This document shows, one piece after another, positions 22,901 to 33,364 of a DNA stretch of 64,000 bases. The stretch is from positions 34,359,049 to 34,423,048 of the forward strand of contig CM055816.1 of assembly GCA_029582265.1 (NCBI GenBank), read 5' to 3'. How positions within the stretch are numbered: position 1 is the stretch's first letter; the number at the start of each line of letters is the position of its first letter. Source of the stretch: Zoroaster sp. YZ-2022. Its lineage: Eukaryota > Echinodermata > Asteroidea > Forcipulatida > Zoroasteridae. The notes below the pieces were generated by a model. That model was not told where the DNA came from. It saw only the letters and a program-made list of their open reading frames with translations, and searched no databases. The position numbers and the translations under genes were made by a program.

Positions 22901-24753
22901 TTGATAATATTTTAACTTACAAATTCAACTTGCTCATGTTTCATTTCTACTTTTATATGTTTTGTATGCACTTTAGCACGTTACTGCTGCATTTATTGCT
23001 TAGGAAGTAAGAAACTCATGCAACAGTCCATCACAGAGCGAGGGCCATGTTTGCCTCGCACTCTTGACAATATCAACGAGCATTACCAGTTATTTGTCAA
23101 TGACGGCGCAAGGCAATCAAGGGCAAAAGAAATCTCCTACAGTGTTGTAAATCGTCCTCTGATATCAATTGAGACAGACCATGTAAGTAAAACTTTGAAC
23201 AGGGTTCTCACTAATGTGTGTGTGAATGACCCATAACAGTGACAAAATGTTTTTAATTTATTACTGTCAGGTAATTCTCCCTACCTTGTACATCTCCCTC
23301 GGAGTCTTCAAAAAATTGTGTGATCTGCTCGAGAAGGAATGCCACAGTCTGGATGTAGAGCTACTTCATTTGCGTGTCAGGACTGAAGACTCCGCGGGAC
23401 GTACCAACTTCGATGTCCAGGTAGTAGCTGAAAGAGAGAGAGACAAGATAACGTCAAACAGATTCTGGAGGAAAAGCGCAATGACCTTGAGCGTGCAGAG
23501 GAAGAATTGCCCCTCCATGTCCTCCAAAACAACAGGGAGGAAATGGATGAAGACTTCCGTGATGTAGCTGAAACAGTCTTAAAACTTCGAACAGAAATAA
23601 AGGACTTGGTAAATACATGTTTCAGCTACCCAACATAAAATATTAATTTGTGTACATAATTTAAAATAACATTCAGAAATACTCAAAACTTAATACATTT
23701 CCTTTGCTTTTTAAACAAACATTTTAGGAACAAGAATATATGTCAACAAAGCTAACCTATGGAACTGGTCCCATTGCAAGCAACCTTGATGAAGTCCTTC
23801 ACAAATACAAAGTTGAATGTCAAGCATACCATGGGAAGGCTTTCGTGGGTAATCATGTCCACAAATGCTGTGAGGTAAAAATAGCATAATATGTGTAATT
23901 AAAATAAAATACTCACATGTCATACATGCCTGTGCATGTATATTACCAGATAAATTATATATTTCAATGTGGATATGCTATCATTTCCCAGTAAATGTGA
24001 TGACCAAAGTCACCAGTTTCAAATGACTTCAAAAAATAAGCAAAAATACATAATTACCTGAAAAATATTTAATTGGAATGTTTTTTAAATAATTACAGCC
24101 AGAGATAATTGACGCACTTTCAAGGGTCCCAAAGGAGGCAATAGAAAAATGCTTCAGTGATGACATGCCTCTGGCAGGCCAAGAGCGCCTAAGAAAGCAA
24201 GCAGCGATAATCAGTGGCAAATTCAAGGAAATCTTCCTTAAATTTGCCGATGTACACAGGGGCATAAATCACACCCACGCCATGAATGATGATGACATCC
24301 ATCGCATAGGTAAGTTCATGTTTTTAAAATGTCAATATGATTTTAGAAACAAAAAATATGCTGACATAAATTATTATTTTAAATTTAAAGTGTATTGAAA
24401 TAAACATATTTTAAATGAAAGCAACTTGCCATTTTATATTCACAGATATAAGTATTCGTGGATTACTACGAGCGTATCGTCAACTCTTTCCCAAAGAAAG
24501 CATCACGCCGAAGCTTCACCTATTGGAGGATCATGCAGTTGGTCAATTACGGCAGTTTGGAGTGGGGCTTGGTCTTCTTAATGAGCAAGGCGGGGAGCTT
24601 GTTCATTCTGAATTCAATAGGATCGGCCGGATTGTACATGGAGTGCTAGCCAATTTGGACAGGCTCATGGCTGTGATGCGACGTCATCATGTCTCCACCT
24701 GCCCTGAAGTTTCAGGAAAAATGGGAAAAGAAAATGTTTTAAAAATAAGTTAA
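19920..24753 (+). CDS. RAG1-N-terminus-like RING protein fused to Chapaev-like DDE transposase
   Basis: Proposed exons: 19920-20930, 21611-21777, 21885-22097, 22215-22460, 22681-22757, 22977-23182, 23271-23608, 23728-23874, 24099-24309, 24446-24753. All have GT..AG borders, and the phases agree throughout apart from one break in exon 7. The product is about 970 residues. Exon 1 encodes CxxC pairs (residues 14-17, 63-66, 103-106) and a RING finger (CVIC 171-174, C187, H189, C192, C195, CPTC 210-213). ILNVQLNNLTVVC and a later HEC follow, the same order as in the RAG1 N-terminus. Later exons give GGDKGG (D near 487), FFFGDYELL (D near 557), a C-x2-C insertion, and LHLLEDH..NEQGGELVH..FN (E near 919-923), a DDE pattern of the CACTA/Mirage/Chapaev group. 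It resembles the N-RAG-TP transposons known from Aplysia. The start is the first ATG before CRIC. Whether it is mobile or domesticated is open; no terminal repeats were found. Confidence 0.8.
20931..20957 (+). promoter_or_regulatory. Intron-1 stop codon and AATAAA signal
   Basis: If intron 1 is not removed, the frame of exon 1 reads four more codons to a TGA at 20940-20942. A canonical AATAAA follows at 20952-20957. This could end a short RING-only transcript by intronic polyadenylation. It is seen directly in sequence; use is inferred. Confidence 0.45.
21242..21307 (+). CDS. Alternative terminal exon, RING-only isoform
   Basis: A good acceptor (CTTTTTTGTAG) at 21241 is followed, in the phase left by exon 1, by 21 codons starting PDPNFMALP and containing two cysteines and a histidine, then TAA. 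Splicing to it would give a 358-residue protein with only the RAG1-N-like part. A GTAAGT donor at 21324 shows it may once have been an internal exon that gained a stop. Either reading is possible. Confidence 0.35.
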   Translation, partial: PDPNFMALPSTEYCTYDEHFC

Positions 24754-26088
24754 TTTTGAAAGAAAGAAAAACAAACAATCGTTGAAATACATGTAGGCCT
24801 ACTCTTTCTTATTAAATTACGGATACACTACGTACACGTACATGGGTAGAAGTACATTGTCCATCCTCGTGACAAGTGAAATTCACCATTTTACTACTTT
24901 AAATAGTTTGATTTACTCATTTTACTCCCTCATTCATTCACCTGGCAAGCCTCTACAGACACAGCATACCTCATACACGTAGGCAGTATTTAATTAATAC
25001 GTGACATAAAATGACTGAGAAATTATGTGGTTGTTAATTTTACGCTCACGTGATGGGAAAGAACTCATATCTAGCCTGGATCTGTTTCATTCATTGAAAA
25101 TTACTGTCTTACTTGCTCAAGAAAGATAATGTTGTTGAATGTTGGAAATAAGTGAAAAAGTGGCAGTTTGATACAAAAATGCCTATAGGCTACATTCTAA
25201 ATACAGATTGTCGACACGAGTCCCATGTCATAGTACTTTTTAGCAGAAATAATCAATAATAATTTAGGCCGAGGTCTGGGATATATATTCATTTACTTAT
25301 TTAATCCATGGCTCAAGTGTGCAGCAAATATAGTGGTGAATAAACCTCAGAATTACATTTAAATGTTAAATCTTTGTTGATCAGTTTTGTCTTATTGATA
25401 TGAGGTTGCACAATTTATGCAACATGCAATGCCCTAAAACAGTCGTTGAGTATTCATTATAAATGCATACCACACGCAGTACGGGCTTTTGACAACGACT
25501 GTTTGAAAATTATGGTAAACAAATTTCAGTGCCAGTTGTGTATTTAGAAATACCATGCATTATGGTGTGAAATATCAGCCGTTTTCTATATTTTGAAACT
25601 TTCTTACCCACAAAAATACTTACCATAAATGGCCAAGGAAGTATTAACTGCCAAACACAACAAAAGAAACCCATTATTATGTCGTCGTGTAGACCATTCT
25701 TCCTGCCATGTGTCAGTGTAGACACTAAGTTGACTAACGTTGGCCATGCTGGCATTGCTACAGATAGATAGCATGGCCGTCACGTCGCGAACACGTAAAA
25801 TCTTAGTTTTTCTTACTCTATTTTTCAGATAAATCACACTATGCCCAATAATGAATTGGAGTAATTGTAGAATGCCCCGCGTTTTCGGAGTGACCCCAAA
25901 AATTACCTGGCTACACGAAGTTTGCGGAACGCAATCAGTCGGTCGGTCTGTTTGAACTGATGTGATAATTCATGGTGCGGTTTAATGTAGGGGACCAGTC
26001 TATCAGCCATCCTGCAGAGGGGATGGTCGGTGAAGTGGTTGTTATGTGTCGCTTGAGGGCAGCAAGAACATTCGTTGTTGCGTTCAAA
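24754..26088. other. Downstream flank, no gene seen
   Basis: This follows the transposase stop. No AATAAA was noted close to the stop codon. A 10-bp inverted pair (ACAGTCGTTG at 25439, CAACGACTGT at about 25493) is the only local structure seen. No sequence here matches the inverted upstream flank of the gene. Confidence 0.45.
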
Positions 26089-27300
26089 AGTCCAAGTCCA
26101 AAGTGTCTGTGGTACAGTGGCTACGCGGCTACTTTGGCTACTGTCATTGATCCATTATGATAATGTGTAAAAGCAGTCTTGCGTGCAAAAGCAATGAGAG
26201 GATTGAAAAATAGTCTAAGTCCAAAGTGTCTGTGGTACAGTGGCTACGCGGCTACTTTGGCTACTATATGAAACACGTGTAAAAGCAGTCTTGCGTGTAA
26301 AAGCAATGGGAGGATTGGAACATAGTCCAAGTCCAAAGTGTCTGTAGTAAAGTGGCTACGCGGCTACTTTGGCTACACTGATTGTTCTATATGAAACACG
26401 TGTAAAAGCAGTCTTGCGTGCAAAAGCAATGGGAGGATTGGAAAATAGTCTAAGTCCAAAGTGTCTGTAGTAAAGTGGCTACGCGGCTACTTTGGCTACA
26501 GTGACTGTTAAATATGAAACACGTTTAAAAGCAGGCTTGCGTGCAAAAGCAATGGGAGGATTGAAAAATGGTCTAAGTCCAAAGTGTCTGTGGTACAGTG
26601 GCTACGCGGCTACTTTGGCTACAGTGACTGTTAAATATGAAACACGTTTAAAAGCAGGCTTGCGTGCAAAAGCAATGGGAGGATTGAAAAATGGTCTAAG
26701 TCCAAAGTGTCTGTGGTACAGTGGCTACGCGGCTACTTTGGCTACATTGACGGTTCTATATGAAACACGTGTAAAAGCAGTGTTGCTTGAAAAGCAATGG
26801 GAGGATTGGAAAATGGTCTAAGTCCAAAGTGTCTGTAGTAAAGTGGCTACGCGGCTACTTTGGCTACAGCGACTGTTAAATATGAAACACGTGTAAAAGC
26901 AGTCTTGCGTGGAAAAGCAATGGGAGGATTGAAAAATGGTCTAAGTCCAAAGTGTCTGTGGTACAGTGGCTACGTGGCTACTTTGGCTACATTAACGGTT
27001 CTATATGAAACACGTGTAAAAGCAGTGTTGCTTGAAAAGCAATGGGAGGATTGGAAAATGGTCTAAGTCCAAAGTGTCTGTAGTAAAGTGGCTACGCGGC
27101 TACTTTGGCTACAGCGACTGTTAAATATGAAACACGTGTAAAAGCAGGCTTGCGTGCAAAAGCAATGGGAGGATTGGAATAATAGTGCAAATCCAAAGTG
27201 TCTGTGGTACAGTGGGTACGCGGCTACTGTAGGTACAGTGATATGCCCATTTGAAACGTGTGTAGAAGCAGTTTGCTTGTAAAGGAATGGGAGGTTGTAA
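26089..27300. repeat. 123-bp satellite, about ten units
   Basis: Each unit starts near TCCAAAGTGTCTGT and includes GGCTACGCGGCTACTTTGGC and AAACACGTGTAAAAGCAG. Successive starts are 112 to 124 bp apart, mostly 123. Because 123 is a multiple of three, frames of 41-codon repeats stay open for several units, but stops appear in most units and no start or splice context supports a gene. Confidence 0.95.
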
Positions 27301-27479
27301 TAATAATTTATAAGTTTTTATGGGCCATGACGACATGAAGTAATTTTAAACAAAGAAATTTACAGTTTTAGAAGAGGATGTAATTATGTTGTAAAGAAAG
27401 CAATTTATTACAGCATTTTAATAAACATAAAACAATATTAATTTAATGGTTGCGTTGCATTGTAACAATGGATGGTGTA

Positions 27480-27996
27480 TGAAATAATATGTATCATTAC
27501 TTATGAGAACGAAGCAATATGTATCATGACTTATGAGAACGAAGCAATATGTTTCATGACTTATGAGAACGAAGCAATATGTATTGACTTATGAGAACGA
27601 AGCAATATGTATGATGACTTATGCGAACAAAGCAATATGTATTATGACTTATGAGAACGAAGCAATATGTTTCATGACTTATATGAACGAAGCAATATGT
27701 ATCATGACTTATGAGAAAGAAGTAATATGTATGATGACTTATGAGAACGAAGCAATATGTTTCATGACTTATGAGAACGAAGCAATATGTATTATGACTT
27801 ATGCATGAGAACAAAGCAATATGTATCATGACTTATGAGAACGAAGCAATTATGTATTAGGACTTATGAGAACGAAGCAATATGTATCATGACTTATATG
27901 AACGAAGCAATATGTATCATGACTTATGAGAAAGAAGCAATATGTATCATGACTTATGAGAACGAAGCAATATGTATCAAAACTTATGAGAACGAT
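27480..27996. repeat. 30-bp minisatellite, about 17 units
   Basis: The unit GACTTATGAGAACGAAGCAA plus TATGTATCAT repeats with few changes (ATATGAACG, GAGAAAG). The 30-bp length keeps frames open on both strands, giving a ten-residue repeat (ENEAICIMTY on the plus strand), which is an artefact of the array. Confidence 0.95.
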
Positions 27997-28304
27997 ATAC
28001 TTGTGCAAGTGTTGCACGCTGTGATTGGTTCCATGCATGGTGTTTTGTATACGCGAGGGGGCAAATGGCATTTTCCCCCGAGGTGTACATAACCCATGGA
28101 CCCCATCATATGGTGCAAGAATACTGTTTTGTTATACCATGATAATAGATTGCAGGAGGGGAAAACAAACATTGTAAAGCGAAAGAAATTATATTTCTGT
28201 ATTAATTTCTTGTTGAACATTGTTTTTTGTTGTTTAGTTGAATAAATTCAAACACTTTCAACAGTAACGAATATTACTTGACAACCGCATACCCGGGGCT
28301 ATTT
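27997..28304. other. No gene seen
   Basis: Single-copy-looking DNA between the minisatellite and the LTR retrotransposon, with a GAGGGGGCAAATGG..CATTTTCCCCCG stretch at about 28057-28080. Confidence 0.4.
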
Positions 28305-28308
28305 TTAA

Positions 28309-29141
28309 TGTGGCGGTGTGGATATTTCATATAGTTCCTTTAAACCATTTTAGTTCCTTTAAGCTCATTTGCATATAAACTGTGGCCTTTTGACGCAGTG
28401 AGGTCATGCTCATGCGACTATGATATAGTCCCTGTTTGGTTTAAGGAAACATCTTTGCATTGTGTATTTAAATTATTTTTACCCATTAAGGCTACTGATT
28501 AATTCAGCAAGTAAAATTATTGGGTCATACTGTGTTAAAATTGTGCTTAGCATTTTGTTAAGGTAAAATAGTTTACCGCGGATTAATAGTTGCAAGTGCT
28601 TTGGCCGCGGCTGACAAGTTCCAGACTCTCTCTTTTCACCTGGGTCGGTAGACCATGTAATGAAGAAACTTTCCTTTGTGAGTGAGTGGTCATTTGTCAG
28701 CCTGGCTTAGCAGCGCTTGGGGATTTGATTGATTAGATTTATTACATTTATTTGATTTATTTGATTAGATCTGAATTTAGATTTGGATTGGATTTAGATT
28801 TGGATATTGTGATTTATAGATTTGTGCATTGCTGTTTAGTTCGCTTTGTGCTTACTCATAGGGCCTAAGTAAAGTGATAAGTCATAATCAATAACTTTTC
28901 AACTGAGTTTAAATCCTGATCGTTTATAATTTAAGAATAATACACAGTAAGCTGAATTTGTGAGCTTTATTTCACATAAATTTTATTATTTCAAATAAAT
29001 CATTTAAAAATTGTTACAAGCAAAGCAAATTGAAGTTTTCTGACTTTATTTTGTCCGACATTGTGAGAAGAGTCCATCTTTTAATTAATTTGGCTTACTA
29101 CCACTTCACAGGGTGACACCACCCTACCCCTCTTCGTGACA
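28309..29141 (+). repeat. 5-prime LTR
   Basis: 833 bp starting TGTGGCGGTGTGG and ending CTTCGTGACA, the usual TG..CA borders. It should carry the promoter and polyadenylation signals of the element. Confidence 0.95.
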
Positions 29142-30077
29142 GAGTATTTATGGCGTCGTAGACAGGATTTTTCTCATTGTTTTTGCAAGGACAAACAAGT
29201 GAAAATTTTCTTGGCTTGTAATTGATTTAATGAAAGTATTCACAATCCCCGAGCGCTGCGTCGTGATTGGCTACAGTGGAGTGTCACTACACCCTGATTG
29301 GCTTGAGTCGTGTGCTGCTACGGATAATGCCTAATTGACTGTTGGACTTCGTGGACGAAGCAAGATCAATGGCCTTTGACTGTTCCTCGTTTCTTCACCA
29401 GAACCTGGACCATATTCTGTGAGCTGACCATCACTCATTCTTTTGTGACCGACCCAGTCACCAATTTATCGTTATTTATTATAACTGCATTGTGACTGAC
29501 CTAGTCATAGTCACTAAATCATTTGTTACTTAATGTAACTGTATATTGTGATATGATACTGTTTACTCGGGATCAGGTAGAGAGACATTAGTTGATATTT
29601 TGAGCCGCCTTACCAATTGTCAGTAATTTTGGGTAGGTCCAAATTGTATCAGTAATCCCTTTTTCTCTTTGGTCTGGAAATGAATCCAGCATATAGTGCC
29701 TCATTCATTGTAGTATTGTGATGGGCATTTAAGGGTTACTGCCTATATTTTTTCATGACAGTGTAAGGCTTTAATTGCTCTTGTTGGTGGTTGTTTAACC
29801 CCTCCTGTGTGTGTCTCTCTACACGAGTAAAACATAATCATCTTGTTGATTGGGTACTAGTATTTGCCCATTTAGTCATTGAGAAGAACATTATTGTTCT
29901 ACAGTTGTTTTATTTCTCCTTTCCTCCAATGTGTGGGGATAGGGCATATTGATGTATAACTTTGACATAACACAATTATGTGTTAATTAGGAATATTCTT
30001 TGAGAATAGTGGATCTCTGTAGTAGTGAACTGTTTTGATTGTACTTCTTAACTGTAATTGAAAGTCGAACACGAGAC
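29142..30077 (+). promoter_or_regulatory. Leader with candidate primer-binding site
   Basis: TGGCGTCGTAGACAGG at 29151 begins with the TGG expected of a tRNA-primed start site, nine bases after the LTR. The tRNA was not identified. CAG|GTAGAG at about 29576 could serve as a splice donor for a subgenomic message. No coding sequence is seen before gag. Confidence 0.4.
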
Positions 30078-31154
30078 ATGGCAACTCCAGAGGCATATGC
30101 AGAATTACTTGCTCAGTCACAAAAAGCGCTTGCGCAAACTCTAGCTGGTGCATTCCAGAATTTAAAGTTCCAGAGGGCCCCAGCTGTAAGGTTACAAAAG
30201 TTCTATGGTAGACCACAGAGAACGGGGGATCCTACACTCAATGAGTGGTTTGAAGAGTTGGATACATATTGCAGGCAGCTTGGGTTAGAGGGAAATGAGC
30301 GAATTACTGCGCTGCTTGACCACTTAGGTGGAGTTGCAAGGGATGAAGTCCTGTGCAGCCCTCCGGAGGACCGCAGACGGTTCACAAAAATTACTGACAT
30401 CTTAATTACACGGTTCGGTGCTCCCGAATCAGTGCAATCGCTCAATGCCGCCTTTTATTCCCGCACGCAGCAAGAAGGAGAGAATTTGACCGATTATGGT
30501 CGCACTCTGATGCTGTTGTATAATCGACTTGAAGTGGCAGCAGCAGACCCCGACGAGGGGGAAGCGCTTTCTCGATTAAGAGAGAAGGCCCTAAAAGAGC
30601 AATTTATAAAAGGGGCCGCAAGACCGTACGTGAGACGCGAGCTTCGTAGACTAGAAATGGATAACCCAGGCAACTCTTTCTTTGAATTCAGAGACTTGGC
30701 CCTGAAACTTTTTCAAGATTTTGACACTTCTGTGCAAGGCTCAATTGAGAAGGGTGAATCTCAATCAGTTTATAAGGTTACTACCCAGAGTAGTAACCTC
30801 ACCCAGAACAAGGACCTCATCCAATCTCTGGTGGATGGGCAGATTCAAATAAACAAAACTCTTGAAGCCGTAATGGTCCGACAGGAACAAACGGATAAGA
30901 CTTTGCTTGAACTCACAAAAGCAATAAAAAAGCTCTCTTCCGAAAAATACAAGCCAGCATCGAAAACAACTGTCAAATCATGCTCATATTGTCAAAGGCG
31001 TGGCCATGATATTAGTGAATGTTATAAGAGACAGAATGACGAGGCAAAGGGTGCAAAATTTGTTGTCCAGCCTGAAACTAAATCATGTGGGGAAGGTCCC
31101 ATGGTACATGTAAACACATGTACAAACCAGCAAACCAACTCGGGAAATGTGTAG
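30078..31154 (+). CDS. gag: Gag-like capsid/nucleocapsid protein
   Basis: The 358-codon frame starts at the first ATG in good context (GACATGGC). The central region (FYGRPQRTGDPTLNEWFEEL, then YSRTQQEGENLTDYGRTL) matches the retrotransposon gag pattern used for capsid assembly. A coiled-coil-like stretch follows, then one CCHC zinc knuckle, C-x2-C-x4-H-x4-C (CSYCQRRGHDISEC), near the C-terminus for RNA binding. It overlaps pol by 70 bp in the -1 frame. The length is normal for the family and no defect is seen. Confidence 0.9.
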   Translation: MATPEAYAELLAQSQKALAQTLAGAFQNLKFQRAPAVRLQKFYGRPQRTGDPTLNEWFEELDTYCRQLGLEGNERITALLDHLGGVARDEVLCSPPEDRRRFTKITDILITRFGAPESVQSLNAAFYSRTQQEGENLTDYGRTLMLLYNRLEVAAADPDEGEALSRLREKALKEQFIKGAARPYVRRELRRLEMDNPGNSFFEFRDLALKLFQDFDTSVQGSIEKGESQSVYKVTTQSSNLTQNKDLIQSLVDGQIQINKTLEAVMVRQEQTDKTLLELTKAIKKLSSEKYKPASKTTVKSCSYCQRRGHDISECYKRQNDEAKGAKFVVQPETKSCGEGPMVHVNTCTNQQTNSGNV

Positions 31155-33364
31155 CCCCTGCCATAGAGGGCACTGCGGCAGAGGGCACATTTACGCCCAC
31201 CAACTATGTCACTAAAATTAACGCCCAAACTGTTCGTAAACAACTCCTTGCATCAAGCCCAACAGCAGAAATACGTATTGGTGATCAACTAGTTAAGTGC
31301 ATTCTTGATACAGGTGCTGAAACTTCGCTGATATCGTCGAAGTTTTATCACCAACGATTGGAGCCAGTAGTTGGTGCTTTGAGTGAAGTAAGTTCATTCA
31401 TTAATCTCAGGGGAGCAAATAACCTTGAAATACCTGTTAAGGGGTATTTACGGACACCAATTACAGTGTTAGGGCATAGCTTTGCAGCTAGTTTTTTAAT
31501 AACTACCAGTGATACCACAGAAGACTCTAACTCCCGTAGAGAAGAGTACCCACTATTACTAGGCTGTAATATCCTACGAATGATTGCCTGCCAACAGAAA
31601 TGTGTAAGAAATGTAAGTGTTGGATCAGACTGGGACTTGGCATTGAGATGGTTTGAATCCATTGAGGACACTAGTCCAGAGCGCAAGAATGGTTTGGATG
31701 ATCAAATCAAGCACATATATAATGTGAGGACAACAGTAAATGAGTCAATTCCTCCTGAGTCTATTAAGACGGTCACTTGTGATGTTGTAGGATTGCCCGT
31801 TAGCTTACAAAGTAGGTTGCTCTTGTTACAGATGCCTCCATTTAGCCCCCATGTTGAGACTTACCAGGGTATCAATGAAGTAGATAGGGATAGCTCATGC
31901 TCCTCATGTTGTGTACTTGAAGGTGTTCAGCAGCCAGAGGGTACATCCCTTTCATTGTTGGTGGTAAACCATGATGATAAGCCTATCACTATATCCAGCC
32001 AAACTACGATAGCTGTTGCTACCGTAGTGGAATTGTCTGAACAAGTTAGTGTAGATTTCATGAATGATGAGATCGATGTGTCGATTCATCGGGTCGTACT
32101 TGACGACCACGTTACTTGTAATGATCAGGTGGATTCGTCAATGCTTGAGATTGACGAAGTTGCTAGGGAAGGCTCTGTGCAAGATCCATTGGATCAGCCA
32201 GGTGAAAAATTTGTATTCTCAAATGGAGAGCAATTTAATCTGCCTCCCGGCTTAAGTTTGGAAAACCTGACTGATGAGCAAGCTGAAGCTGCTGCTCAAC
32301 TTATACAGAAACATAGACATGCATTCTCGAGTAGTTCCTTAGATTTAGGTTACTGCAACCTCATTCCGCACGAGATAAAACTTAATGATGACAAACCAGT
32401 TAACCTACCGTACAGGCGTGTAATGCCTAGCCAAGTGAGTGAAGTGAAGAAACTATTGCAGGACTTGCTAGATAGACAGATAATTCGTAGGTCAGTTAGC
32501 TCTTATGCAAGTCCAATAGTGCTAGTCAAGAAGAAGAATGGTCAATTGCGACTATGCATTGATTATCGTTGTTTAAATGCAAAGACACAACGAGATGCTT
32601 TTCCCTTACCGAGAATAGATGAGACTTTGGAATCATTGGCTTGTTCCAAGTTGTTCTCATCTCTGGATTTGACCCATGGGTATTTCCAGGTTTCCATGCA
32701 CCCAGGATCGATTGCCAAGACGGCATTTAGGGTCCCGTGGGGACTCTATGAGTTTTTGCGCTTGCCGCAAGGGCTAAGTAATAGCCCAAGTACATTTCAA
32801 AGGGTGATGGAACTAATTTTTGGGGACCTTAATCTTAGTGAAGTTGTTTTGTATTTGGATGATGTACTTGTGATCTCCACTACGTTTGAAGAACACCTAG
32901 ACAGACTAGATAAAGTTTTCACTCGCATAGAAGACAATGGACTGAAGTTGAAGGGGTGTAAATGTAAACTGTTCCAGACCTCAGTATCACATTTGGGACA
33001 TGTAGTCAGTGACCAGGGAATTTCTGTAGATCAAGGGAAGATAGCTAGAATTAGAGACTGGCCTATCCCTACAAATAGCAGTCAGTTAAGGTCATTTCTT
33101 GGCTTAGCATCATATTATCGGCGCTATGTTAGGGGTTTTTCTGCTATCGCTGGGCCCCTTCATTCATTGACCGTTAAGGCACAGGAGAAAGCAGGGAAGG
33201 TCCGAGAGCCCTTCCAATGGACAGTGGAGGCCGATGATGCTTTCAAGGTTTTAAAACAGGCTCTTTGCCAGACCCCTGTGTTGGCTTTTCCTCGGTTTGA
33301 TAGGGACTTTGTTCTAGAGGTGGATGCATCCTTTAAGGGCCTTGGGGCTTGTCTCCCAATATGA
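31082..33364 (+). CDS. pol: Pol part 1: protease and reverse transcriptase
   Basis: The frame opens after a stop at 31079-31081 and is expected to be entered by -1 frameshifting from gag. The aspartic protease site is CILDTGAETSLIS. Reverse transcriptase follows, with SPIVLVKKKNGQLRLCIDYR, LDLTHGYFQV, and the catalytic YLDD in VVLYLDDVLVIS, then the connection to RNase H (FVLEVDASF). The frame stops just inside RNase H at 33362-33364. Its continuation is one frame over from about 33340, so a small indel near 33333-33362 separates the two parts. The remaining domains look intact. Confidence 0.9.
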   Translation: MMWGRSHGTCKHMYKPANQLGKCVAPAIEGTAAEGTFTPTNYVTKINAQTVRKQLLASSPTAEIRIGDQLVKCILDTGAETSLISSKFYHQRLEPVVGALSEVSSFINLRGANNLEIPVKGYLRTPITVLGHSFAASFLITTSDTTEDSNSRREEYPLLLGCNILRMIACQQKCVRNVSVGSDWDLALRWFESIEDTSPERKNGLDDQIKHIYNVRTTVNESIPPESIKTVTCDVVGLPVSLQSRLLLLQMPPFSPHVETYQGINEVDRDSSCSSCCVLEGVQQPEGTSLSLLVVNHDDKPITISSQTTIAVATVVELSEQVSVDFMNDEIDVSIHRVVLDDHVTCNDQVDSSMLEIDEVAREGSVQDPLDQPGEKFVFSNGEQFNLPPGLSLENLTDEQAEAAAQLIQKHRHAFSSSSLDLGYCNLIPHEIKLNDDKPVNLPYRRVMPSQVSEVKKLLQDLLDRQIIRRSVSSYASPIVLVKKKNGQLRLCIDYRCLNAKTQRDAFPLPRIDETLESLACSKLFSSLDLTHGYFQVSMHPGSIAKTAFRVPWGLYEFLRLPQGLSNSPSTFQRVMELIFGDLNLSEVVLYLDDVLVISTTFEEHLDRLDKVFTRIEDNGLKLKGCKCKLFQTSVSHLGHVVSDQGISVDQGKIARIRDWPIPTNSSQLRSFLGLASYYRRYVRGFSAIAGPLHSLTVKAQEKAGKVREPFQWTVEADDAFKVLKQALCQTPVLAFPRFDRDFVLEVDASFKGLGACLPI
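31142..31186 (+). promoter_or_regulatory. Candidate -1 ribosomal frameshift signal
   Basis: G GGA AAT at 31142-31148 fits the slippery pattern X XXY YYZ exactly in the gag frame, two codons before the gag TAG (31152-31154). Five bases later GCCCCTGCC (31154-31162) can pair with GGCAGAGGGC (31177-31186), with one internal mismatch. Gag and pol overlap here with pol in the -1 frame, as such a signal requires. Confidence 0.75.

Noticed and set aside
22215..24753. True RAG1 core or Transib transposase
   Set aside because: The motifs around the catalytic residues (GGDKGG, GDYELL, NEQGGELVH) differ from the RAG1/Transib core as I know it and fit Chapaev-type elements better.
26492..27066. Repeat proteins with 41-residue units
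   Set aside because: They come from a 123-bp satellite; neighbouring units contain stops and no gene signals exist.
27480..28092. Possible CRISPR-like array or repeat-peptide gene
   Set aside because: The units are directly adjacent with no unique spacers, the genome is eukaryotic, and open frames on both strands follow from the 30-bp unit.
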